Positions 24,878 to 33,300 of a stretch of 43,134 nt of DNA are shown here, piece by piece. A program made the position numbers and the translations under genes. Location: the NCBI GenBank assembly GCA_947626135.1, contig CANQQZ010000018.1:1-43134 (forward strand), given 5' to 3'. The stretch's first letter is position 1. Every line of letters starts with the position of its first letter. Source of the DNA: an uncultured Clostridia bacterium. Lineage in GTDB: Bacteria; Bacillota; Clostridia; UBA1381. The notes beneath the pieces were generated by a model that did not search any database, had not been told where the DNA came from, and saw nothing but the letters and a program-made list of their open reading frames with translations.

Positions 24878-26086
24878 ATGAACTTAGAGCTTAGCGAAAT
24901 AGAAAAAGCTGCATCGAGGCTTGCTCCGATTTTGCACAGAACAAAAATAGAGCTGTCAAAGACGTTTTCCGATATGACCGGCGGAAGCGTGTATTTAAAA
25001 TACGAAAACCAGCAAAAAACAGGCTCATTCAAAATACGCGGCGCGGCGAATAAAATCACGGCGCTTGTCGAGCGCGGAGAGGTGAAATCGGTCGTGGCGT
25101 CGTCGGCGGGCAATCATGCGCAGGGAGTGGCTTACGCATCTCATGTGAATCATATACCCGCTACGATCGTTATGCCAAAGTCGGCGCCCATCGCGAAGGT
25201 CGCCGCTACCGAGGGCTACGGCGCGAAGGTCGTGCTTCACGGCGACTGCTACGACGATGCGTATAACAAGGCGGTCGAGATACAGGAAAAGGAGGGCGCG
25301 ACGTTTTTGCACCCGTTTGAGGATTACGAGGTCATGGCGGGTCAGGGTACGATAGGTATCGAGATTTTAGAGGATTTGCCGACGGTCGATATAATCGTCG
25401 TTCCCGCGGGCGGCGGCGGTCTTCTCGCCGGCGTGGCGGCTTGCGTTAAGCAGATTAATCCCCGCGTTAAGATAATAGGCGTCCAGGCGGAGGGCGCGCC
25501 CGCGATAGCCGAATCGTTCAGGACAAAAACGCATGTCGTTTCCGGGTCGGTAAAAACGATTGCGGACGGTATTCAGGTCAAATCGCCCGGCGTTAAGACT
25601 ATGGAGCTTATAAATAAATATGCCGACGACGTTGTGCTTGTGTCGGACGCGGAAATATCGGCTGCGATACTGTTGCTTCTGGAGCGCACAAAGCAGGTCG
25701 TGGAACCGGCGGGCGCGACGACTCTCGCCGCCGTGCTCAACGGCAAGATAGACGTAAAGGGCAAAAAAGCCGCCTGTCTTTTATCCGGCGGAAATATAGA
25801 CGTGAGCTTTATAAACAGAATCATCGAGCTTGGTCTCGCGTCAAGAGAAAGAAAGCTCAAGTTCTGTACGACGCTGCTGGATATACCGGGCAGTCTGGAG
25901 CATCTCTCGCACGCGTTGGCTGCGGCAAGCGCGAATATTGTCATGGTGCAGTACGACAGAATGTCGTCGGATCTGGACCCCAACGAGGCGATCATCCATA
26001 TCGCCTGCGAGGTCGGCGGCAGAGAGCACGGACAGAGGGTTATTTCAAAGCTTGAAAAGAGCGGCTATAAGGTGATTCCGGAGTAA
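24878..26086 (+). CDS. ilvA: Threonine ammonia-lyase (threonine dehydratase) with C-terminal ACT domain
   Basis: PLP enzyme that deaminates threonine to 2-oxobutyrate. 402 residues from MNLELSEIEKAASRL, chosen because AGGGAG lies 7 nt upstream. The PLP Lys is in TGSFKIRGAANK (about residue 52), the phosphate loop is PAGGGGLLAGVA and the Ser-Gly pair is LLSGGN. A single ACT domain (about 325-400, FCTTLLDIPGSLEHLSHAL) gives the short allosteric form found in Clostridia, between catabolic TdcB and the two-ACT biosynthetic IlvA. Serine may also be used. A tandem-HD gene follows after 44 nt. Confidence 0.93.
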   Translation: MNLELSEIEKAASRLAPILHRTKIELSKTFSDMTGGSVYLKYENQQKTGSFKIRGAANKITALVERGEVKSVVASSAGNHAQGVAYASHVNHIPATIVMPKSAPIAKVAATEGYGAKVVLHGDCYDDAYNKAVEIQEKEGATFLHPFEDYEVMAGQGTIGIEILEDLPTVDIIVVPAGGGGLLAGVAACVKQINPRVKIIGVQAEGAPAIAESFRTKTHVVSGSVKTIADGIQVKSPGVKTMELINKYADDVVLVSDAEISAAILLLLERTKQVVEPAGATTLAAVLNGKIDVKGKKAACLLSGGNIDVSFINRIIELGLASRERKLKFCTTLLDIPGSLEHLSHALAAASANIVMVQYDRMSSDLDPNEAIIHIACEVGGREHGQRVISKLEKSGYKVIPE

Positions 26087-26130
26087 AATAAAATTTAATT
26101 TTCCGGTATGCGTATATAGGAGAGCGGCAT

Positions 26131-27333
26131 ATGATTTTAAAAAATCTGATTTCTTTAATATATGAGGCGGCGTCGATACAGCGCTGGAACGACCATATCC
26201 GCCCGTGGACGGGCTTCACGGAGCTTGACAAGCAAGCCCATAAGCTGTTTTTTGCGTATGTGCTCGCGAAATGCGAGGGCAGCGGCGTGGACATGCTAAA
26301 GCTTGTGGAGGGCGGGATCTTTGAGTTTTTTCACCGCAGTATTCTGACGGATATCAAGCCTCCTATCTACCATAAGCTCGTTGAGGAAAAGGGCGCGCAG
26401 ATTGACAAATGGGTGCTCGATGTGCTCAAAGACGATATGGAAGCCCTCGGCGGCGGATTTTATGAAAGAATGCGTCTCTATTATACGGATAATGATTACG
26501 CGCGGCTGGAAAAAAAGATACTTTACGCGTCAAATTATCTGGCAAGCAACTGGGAATTTAAGGTAATATACCCTCTGAACAAGGAAACGTATGGGATCGA
26601 GCAGGTCCGTCAGGATATGATTGCCGAGCTTGCGTCATGCGACACCTTCAAAGGATACAAATATTATATGGGAAGCCCGTATATGCAGGAATTTTTATCG
26701 CTTATCGGCAAGCTCAGATACCAGCAGCGCTGGGCAAAAGCGGTTCGCCTGCCGCACACGTTTGTTATGGGACATATGCTTGTGGTGGCAATTTTATCTT
26801 ATTTCTGCACACTCGAGCTTAACGCGCCGTGCGGGGCAAGGCTTGTGAATAATTTTTTGTGCGGTCTGTTCCATGATTTGGCGGAATCGCTGACAAGGGA
26901 TATCGTGTCTCCGGTGAAATCATCTGTAAAGGGCTTGGGAAGCCTCATAAGCGGAATAGAAGCGGAGCAGATGAACAAGGTCATTTACCCTCTGCTTCCG
27001 GCTGACTGGCACGAGGAGCTGCGCTATTATACGGAGGATGAGTTTTTCTCAAAAATCAAGGCGGACGGCAAAATCGAAAGGGTAACATCGGACTTGATAA
27101 ATGAAAAATACAACGACGATATTTACAGTCCGCTTGACGGCGAGATAGTGCGCGGCTGCGATCATTTGTCCGCGTGTATCGAGGCGTATATGTCCATATC
27201 CTACGGCGTGAAATCGGAGCAGATAATAACGGGCTATAAAAATCTTCAGGGCAGATATGAAAATAAAATGATAGGCGGTATAAATTTCGGTGAGCTATTC
27301 GGATATTTCAGGGAAGAGGACTTTAACTTATGA
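26131..27333 (+). CDS. HD-domain phosphohydrolase (tandem HD, YfbR-like)
   Basis: 400-residue cytoplasmic protein, probably acting on nucleotides. The C-terminal half holds a complete HD metal site: His at 209 or 215 (RLPHTFVMGH), His248-Asp249 (LFHDLAES) and Asp344 (RGCDHLSAC). The N-terminal half (WNDHIRPWTGFTELDKQAHK, then EFFHRSILTDI) looks like a second, less complete HD domain. AGGAGAGCGGCATATG gives a strong start. It overlaps recX by 44 bp. YfbR-type proteins are 5'-nucleotidases; the true substrate here is not known. Confidence 0.8.
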   Translation: MILKNLISLIYEAASIQRWNDHIRPWTGFTELDKQAHKLFFAYVLAKCEGSGVDMLKLVEGGIFEFFHRSILTDIKPPIYHKLVEEKGAQIDKWVLDVLKDDMEALGGGFYERMRLYYTDNDYARLEKKILYASNYLASNWEFKVIYPLNKETYGIEQVRQDMIAELASCDTFKGYKYYMGSPYMQEFLSLIGKLRYQQRWAKAVRLPHTFVMGHMLVVAILSYFCTLELNAPCGARLVNNFLCGLFHDLAESLTRDIVSPVKSSVKGLGSLISGIEAEQMNKVIYPLLPADWHEELRYYTEDEFFSKIKADGKIERVTSDLINEKYNDDIYSPLDGEIVRGCDHLSACIEAYMSISYGVKSEQIITGYKNLQGRYENKMIGGINFGELFGYFREEDFNL

Positions 27334-27781
27334 TGAAACGCGCGAAAAAGCGCTGCGGCTGCTTGAATTTCGCTCTCACAGCGAAAAGGAGCTGTCCGAT
27401 AAATTAAAGCGCGCGGGCGCGGCGGACGAGGATATAGAGCGCGCGCTCGGTTTTTGCCGCGAATACGGGCTCGTGGACGATAAGCGATATGCCGCGGGAA
27501 AAGCGAGGGATTTGAAAAATCTGAAAAAATACGGCAAAAACCGCATATGGCAGGAGCTGCGCGCAAAGGGTATACCGAGCGAGTATATCGAGGCGGCTGT
27601 CGAAGATATTCGGGAGGATTACGATGAAATCCTGTATCCGCTGGTAAGAAAAAAGCTCGGCGGAGATTTTGAACGGAAAAATATTGATAAATGCATACGC
27701 TATTTTATATACCGCGGTTATGATTTGCGGGAAATAAAGGAATGTATCGAAAGAGTTAAGGGTGAGACTGATGAAATGTAA
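27290..27781 (+). CDS. recX: Regulatory protein RecX
   Basis: Modulates RecA filament activity. 163 residues, Lys/Glu-rich, made of repeated three-helix units. Family motifs are ALRLLEFRSHSEKELSDKL, the block CREYGLVDDKRYAA and the alpha-helical pattern YGKNRIWQELRAKGIP. The only in-frame start is a GTG within the end of the HD-domain gene (44-bp overlap), with AGGCGG about 11 nt upstream. recA is not in the window. Overlaps with both neighbours indicate one operon. Confidence 0.9.
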   Translation: MSYSDISGKRTLTYDETREKALRLLEFRSHSEKELSDKLKRAGAADEDIERALGFCREYGLVDDKRYAAGKARDLKNLKKYGKNRIWQELRAKGIPSEYIEAAVEDIREDYDEILYPLVRKKLGGDFERKNIDKCIRYFIYRGYDLREIKECIERVKGETDEM

Positions 27782-29111
27782 TATCGCGCTCGTGTCTTTG
27801 GGCTGCGCCAAAAATCAGACGGACGGCGAAACAATGCTCGGCATACTCGCATCCGACGGGTTTAATATTGTCGCCGAGCCTGAGGAAGCGGACGTTATAA
27901 TAGTAAATACCTGCGGATTTATTGAATCGGCAAAGCAGGAATCCATAAACGCTGTTCTGGAAATGGCTGAATATAAGGAAACCGGTAAATGCCGGCTGCT
28001 AATAGCGTCGGGCTGCCTGGCTGAACGGTATTCGGAGGAAATAAAAACAGAGCTGCCGGAGGTAGACGCGGTTTTGGGTACGGGCGATTACGACAAAATC
28101 GCGGAGGCGATAACGCGCGCCTTCAACGGAGAATCGGTTTGGGAAACAGGGCACCGGAACAGGAATATGAGCGAGCGGCTGCCGAGAATATTGAGCACGC
28201 CGCCGTACACGGCGTATCTTAAAATAGCGGACGGATGCGATAATAACTGTACCTACTGCGCTATACCCATGATACGCGGTCATTACAGAAGCAGAACGAT
28301 TGAAAATATATTGCGCGAGGCAAAGGAGCTTGCCGAAAACGGCGTTAAGGAGCTGATTCTTATAGCGCAGGATACAACGCGCTACGGCTCGGATATTTAC
28401 GGCGCGCCCGCGCTTGACAGGCTGCTTGAGGAGCTTGCGGCGGTCGATGGCGTTGAGTGGATCCGGGTTCATTACTTCTATGCCGAGGCTGTGACGGATT
28501 CTCTTATCGACGTGATGGCAAAATATGATAAAATATGCAATTATATAGATATGCCGGTGCAGCATGCGAGCGATTACATACTGCGGCGCATGGCGCGCAG
28601 GACAAGCCGGGCGCAGATAACGGAAAAAATACGCAAATTCCGCGAAAAAATGCCGGACTGCACAATACGCACGTCAATAATAACGGGCTTTCCGGGTGAA
28701 ACGGAGGAGCATTTTAATGAGCTGTGTGAATTTGTTGAGGAAACAGGGTTTGATCGTCTCGGCGTTTTTGCGTACTCGCGCGAGGAGGGGACCCCGGCGG
28801 CTGAATTTGAAAATCAGATTGACGAGGAAACAAAGCAGCGCAGGCTTGATAAGCTTATGACGCTTCAGCAGGGAATAAGCCTCGAAAAAAACCGCGGGAA
28901 AATCGGCGGGGAAATCGAGGTAATAGCCGAGGGCTACGACGAGGATAATTTCCTGTTTTACGGCAGGAGCCGCGCGGACAGCTTAGACGTGGACGGACTT
29001 GTATATTTCGCCGCCGAGGACGAGATAAGCGCGGGAGATATAATCAAAGTGAAAATTCTTGACGCGGACGAGTACGACTTGACCGGCGTTATGATAAATG
29101 AAAGGATATGA
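27771..29111 (+). CDS. rimO: Ribosomal protein S12 methylthiotransferase RimO
   Basis: Radical SAM enzyme that adds a methylthio group to Asp88 of ribosomal protein S12. 446 residues from MKCNIALVSLGCAKNQTDGE, chosen because AAGGGTGAG lies just upstream. The N-terminal MTTase domain ligates one [4Fe-4S] cluster by three Cys (SLGC, NTCGF, ASGC). The radical SAM motif CDNNCTYC ligates a second. A TRAM domain closes the protein (about 375-446). SLGCAKNQTDGE, rather than the N-V-Y-G pattern of MiaB, places it in RimO. Confidence 0.95.
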   Translation: MKCNIALVSLGCAKNQTDGETMLGILASDGFNIVAEPEEADVIIVNTCGFIESAKQESINAVLEMAEYKETGKCRLLIASGCLAERYSEEIKTELPEVDAVLGTGDYDKIAEAITRAFNGESVWETGHRNRNMSERLPRILSTPPYTAYLKIADGCDNNCTYCAIPMIRGHYRSRTIENILREAKELAENGVKELILIAQDTTRYGSDIYGAPALDRLLEELAAVDGVEWIRVHYFYAEAVTDSLIDVMAKYDKICNYIDMPVQHASDYILRRMARRTSRAQITEKIRKFREKMPDCTIRTSIITGFPGETEEHFNELCEFVEETGFDRLGVFAYSREEGTPAAEFENQIDEETKQRRLDKLMTLQQGISLEKNRGKIGGEIEVIAEGYDEDNFLFYGRSRADSLDVDGLVYFAAEDEISAGDIIKVKILDADEYDLTGVMINERI

Positions 29112-29115
29112 TTTT

Positions 29116-29673
29116 ATGAACACAGCCAATAAGCTTACGCTCTTAAGAGTTATTCTTGTGCCCGTATTCATGGCGTTTTTGATGATGGACGGTACGGCGT
29201 ACAAGCTGGCGGCGCTGGGGGTATTCGCGCTCGCGTCTGTAACGGACGCGCTCGATGGCTATATAGCGCGGTCAAGAAATCAGATAACAACCTTCGGTAA
29301 ATTTGTTGACCCGCTCGCCGACAAAATATTGACAACAGCCGCCTTCCTGGTATTCCTCGGAATGGGAGTATACGGTCCGGTAAGCGGGACAATAGCGCTG
29401 ATGGTCATTATGACCCGCGAATTTATGGTCGCGGGCGTAAGGCTCACCGCTGCCGGCGAGGGAAAGGTGATCGCGGCGAGCGTGTGGGGAAAGCTTAAAA
29501 CCGTTATCCAAATGACGGCGATAATAATCACAATTATTCTTACGGCGCTGTTCCCCGAACGCGCGGCGGCAAATCTTACGATAGAAATACTGCTGTGGAT
29601 CACCGTTGTGTTTACGGTGATTTCCGGCGCGGATTATCTTATAAAAAACAGACATCTTATGACACTGAAATAA
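29116..29673 (+). CDS. pgsA: CDP-diacylglycerol-glycerol-3-phosphate 3-phosphatidyltransferase
   Basis: Membrane enzyme making phosphatidylglycerol phosphate, the committed step to phosphatidylglycerol and cardiolipin. 185 residues from MNTANKLTLLRVILVP (AAAGGA 9 nt upstream). The CDP-alcohol phosphatidyltransferase motif DG-x2-AR-x8-G-x3-D-x3-D is complete in DGYIARSRNQITTFGKFVD followed by PLAD. About five membrane helices. It begins 4 nt after rimO; the rimO-pgsA order is common in Firmicutes. Confidence 0.94.
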   Translation: MNTANKLTLLRVILVPVFMAFLMMDGTAYKLAALGVFALASVTDALDGYIARSRNQITTFGKFVDPLADKILTTAAFLVFLGMGVYGPVSGTIALMVIMTREFMVAGVRLTAAGEGKVIAASVWGKLKTVIQMTAIIITIILTALFPERAAANLTIEILLWITVVFTVISGADYLIKNRHLMTLK

Positions 29674-29685
29674 GGGAGTGAAAAA

Positions 29686-30318
29686 ATGAATTTTATAAAC
29701 GAACTTAAGTTTGACGAAAAGGGATTGATCCCGGCTGTGGTGCAGAATATTGAAACGGGCGAGGTGCTCATGGTCGCGTATATGAACGCGGACAGTCTGC
29801 AAAAAACGCTTGACACCGGGCGCGCTACCTTCTGGTCGCGGAGCCGCGTGGAAATCTGGGAAAAGGGCGCCACCTCCGGTAATTATATTTACGTAAAGGA
29901 GATCCGCGTTGACTGCGACGCCGATTGCCTTGTGCTGCGGTCACTGCCTGCCGGACCGGCGTGCCATACGGGAAACCGTTCATGCTTTTTCAGAAGGGTC
30001 GAGAACGGAGCGTTGACCGAGGATACTGAGCCCGGGCATGCTTCGGACATTTTGCGCCGCGAATTTGCAGTCATAGCAGACCGCAAAAATAATCCGGAGG
30101 AGGGCTCGTATACGAATTATCTGTTCGATAAGGGCGAGGATAAAATTCTTAAAAAGGTAGGCGAGGAGGCCGCGGAGGTCGTAATCGCCGGAAAAAACCG
30201 CGATAAGGAAGAAATTAAATATGAAACCGCCGACCTGCTGTATCATCTTGCCGTTATGCTTGCGGATAACGGCATGACATGGGAGGACGTGTTTGAGGAA
30301 ATGGAAAAAAGAAGATAA
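29686..30318 (+). CDS. hisIE: Bifunctional phosphoribosyl-AMP cyclohydrolase / phosphoribosyl-ATP pyrophosphatase
   Basis: Second and third steps of histidine biosynthesis. 210 residues. The N-terminal HisI domain (about 1-110) has [17 protein letters not shown] and the metal-binding DCDADC plus [10 protein letters not shown]. The C-terminal HisE domain (about 118-210) is MazG-like with [15 protein letters not shown] and [14 protein letters not shown]. It follows pgsA by 12 nt with GGGAGTG upstream, not in a his operon, so its transcription is uncoupled from the other histidine genes. A strong terminator follows. Confidence 0.96.
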   Translation: MNFINELKFDEKGLIPAVVQNIETGEVLMVAYMNADSLQKTLDTGRATFWSRSRVEIWEKGATSGNYIYVKEIRVDCDADCLVLRSLPAGPACHTGNRSCFFRRVENGALTEDTEPGHASDILRREFAVIADRKNNPEEGSYTNYLFDKGEDKILKKVGEEAAEVVIAGKNRDKEEIKYETADLLYHLAVMLADNGMTWEDVFEEMEKRR

Positions 30319-30334
30319 CAAAAGCGTTCGGATA

Positions 30335-30368
30335 AAAAACCGGAGAGACATATGTCTCTCCGGTTTTT
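30335..30368. terminator. Bidirectional terminator between hisIE and the GH30/GH43 gene
   Basis: A perfect 34-bp palindrome with 17-nt arms, starting AAAAACCGGAGAGACAT and flanked by A and T tracts, between two convergent genes. Confidence 0.92.
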
Positions 30369-30375
30369 ATGTCTA

Positions 30376-33300
30376 TCAATTATTACCGTATGCCTGTATG
30401 ATAGCCGCCTTTTCCTCAGCGGTAATCGGAAGTACCGTTCCGTGACGGTATGTAATGCCGCTCTCAAATGTCACGTCGCCGGGACTTTGAAATACGCCTG
30501 AGGATAAATCCTCGGTCATAAACGGCTTATAGCCACCCCTGCTGTAATTATCGAGCATCAGACACCATTTGTCAGAATTATTCATCTTAAATATTGTCGG
30601 ACCCTCAAAGCCGGTTTCCTTGTGATTGTACGTCGTTACATCTTCCCATTTTCCGTCAAGCGAATTGCATTTTTCCATATAAACGAAATTCTGCCCTTCG
30701 TACTTATTGAAGCGGTAGTACACTCCCTTGTCCTCGACAATAGTTGTGTCAATTACGCTGTGATCCTCCTCGATATATACCTCGGCGGGCGTGAACGTCT
30801 CAAAATCACTCGTGTAGCAGCGATAGATACGCTGCTTGGCGTATTGGTCAGCTGACGTTTTCGACGCCCAGAATACCATGTACTGCCCCTTTTCACGGTC
30901 GTAAATTGCTTCGGGCGCCCATACGCAGCCCGTACCCTCGGGCATTACCTCATGCAGACTGTACGACCAATTCGTCAAATCATCGCTTTTCCATACGACA
31001 ATTTTTCGCGAACCCTGTGTCTGACTCGTTGACCATGTAAGACCGCCGTTTACAATGCTTAAATCCGTCGCGATTATATAAAATTTGCCGTCCTCGCCGC
31101 GCAGTATATACGGGTCGCGTATACCATTCTGGCTTTTGCTGCTCGTCAGCACGGGCGCGTTATTGTTAAGGGTTTTCCATGTCATAGCGTCGTCGGAAAT
31201 CGTGAAATACATCTGTTCATCCGTGGAGTTCTTTTCCGAGCCTACAAAATGCACGAACAGATACGCCGCCGTTTCTGGCTCATCCCTGACTGTGACCGTT
31301 TTGGTCATCTTGTCGTGCTTGGGACTCATGCCTTCGATCGAATCCCAGAGGAAGAAGCTTACTTTATATGTTCCGTCAGCCATTTCGTCAAAGCTTCCTT
31401 CGGATGAGTATTTCACATTCAAAAGCCTTCCGCTGTCGTCATACAGCGCGGTTATGCATTGATACGGATTATCCGTTTCCTCGTCCGCCGTGAATTTGAT
31501 CGAGCCGTTATCGCTATACGCGGTGAACGTGTCCGCGAACGCGGTAAGTCCGATAACCGTTACAGTGAAATTCCTCGTGTCATCACCGTTTTTCGCGGTC
31601 AGCGTTACGGTAACGGTCTTGTCCCGGCGCGTAACCTTGCCGTCTGTGCCTACCGTATTGGGATCGGAGCTTTCCCATGTAACGCCATCGATCACGGGAA
31701 TTGTTATATCCCCCTTGACCGCGGATGTGTCGCCCAGATCAATGCCGCCGAGCAGGGATGTGTACGCGCCCTGCTTTATCACAAAATCGTCGATATATCC
31801 CGTCGCAAATTCACCGTTCGTACCCCAGTTCGCACGTCCTATGTAAGCTATGGGATTGGAGCCGAGCATATCGCTAATCTTAAACGTCGAGTCAACAGTC
31901 GCTTTAAGCTCTCCGTCAATATATAATAACGTTTTCGCTTCTTCGAAGGAAATGATCACGTCGTGCCATGCATTCAGCGCAAACGCTCCGTCCGCCGTAT
32001 TGCTTCGCCCGTTATTGTATCTTTCTATGCTGAGCGTACCGCCGCTTTTCCCGAGCGCGCCGACATAGTATTCGGAGTTATACGTCTGCGAGTTATTGTT
32101 CGGCGCGCTGTAGAACCACCATGACGTGGCGTCCGCCGTCTGTTTGAACGAGAAGGAAACGGTAATCTCATCAAAGCCCTCCAGCAAACCGCTGCCGTTG
32201 GCGTCGGTAAGCTTGATCGCGGTATTGTTCGTGCCGTTAAGCTTCAAAGCCTGTCTGCCGTCAACCTTTTCATAAACCGGCGTTCCCAGCGGCTCGGCTT
32301 TTCCGTATGCTGAGCCGCTCTCCAGATTCCCGTTAAAGTCAAGGCTTATAAGAGTTCCGTCAGCCGGGATTTCCGGCTTCTCGGGAGGCTTTGGAAGAGC
32401 TTCCTTATAGGTTATAACGTCCGCGTCAAGATTATCGTATGAAACGGTTCTGGCTCTTGACGCATTGTAGTTTCCGGTGAGCGCAATGGAGCCTATAGTT
32501 ATCGGATTTTCCGACACGTCAATTACTCCCGCAGCCGTTATATTATCCGTGCTGCCGCCGGTGAACGATACGTTAACGGTTCCCGTGCCGTCAATCAGTA
32601 TTTCGAGCGTTTTGTTATAGCCTACGTTGTTTTGATAACGCTGCTGCGAGCTGTCCCAGCCGTTTGCTCCCTTGTTGCCGGGGGCTTTGCACTGAGCCGA
32701 GCCGCCGGTATTGCCGGACAGGATATTTGTCCCGCATACGCGAATTTCCTCAAGGGTATATCCGCCGCCGGTGATTCTCAGAGCAATTATTTCACTGCCG
32801 TCCGCATCGTTAATCGCGAATGTGTTTTCCCTGCCGCTATCCTCCCAGCCGGAGAACATATTGAGCTTCATGCGGAAGCGATCATTTTCCGTAAGCGTTA
32901 TTGCATCGTTAAGCACTGAGCTTCCCGTTGCGTTTACAGGCGCGAACACATTGCCGAAGCGCTCGAGCCCGGACGCGAAAATCTGATTTCCGTCCTCCGA
33001 AAAATCTCCCTCCGCAGCGCTGAAGATATTCTTGCAGCCTTCAAAATTATCGGTAAACTCGGCTATATCCTTTACCGTCGGGTCATTTTCGGGAATATCG
33101 GTATCATCAGAGGGCGCGCCTTCAATTATAAATTCGGAAATATTCGCCTCATGCTGTGAATTTGTATATCTGTAATACCTGTACGCCTTTTTATCGCCCG
33201 AAAGTCCGAGCTGCTCCGCAGTAAGCGTTGTGTACGCCTCCGCGGGGAGCGCGCTTTCTATAGTGTACAGCGTCGTCCAGTTAATTCCGTCGTTCGACGC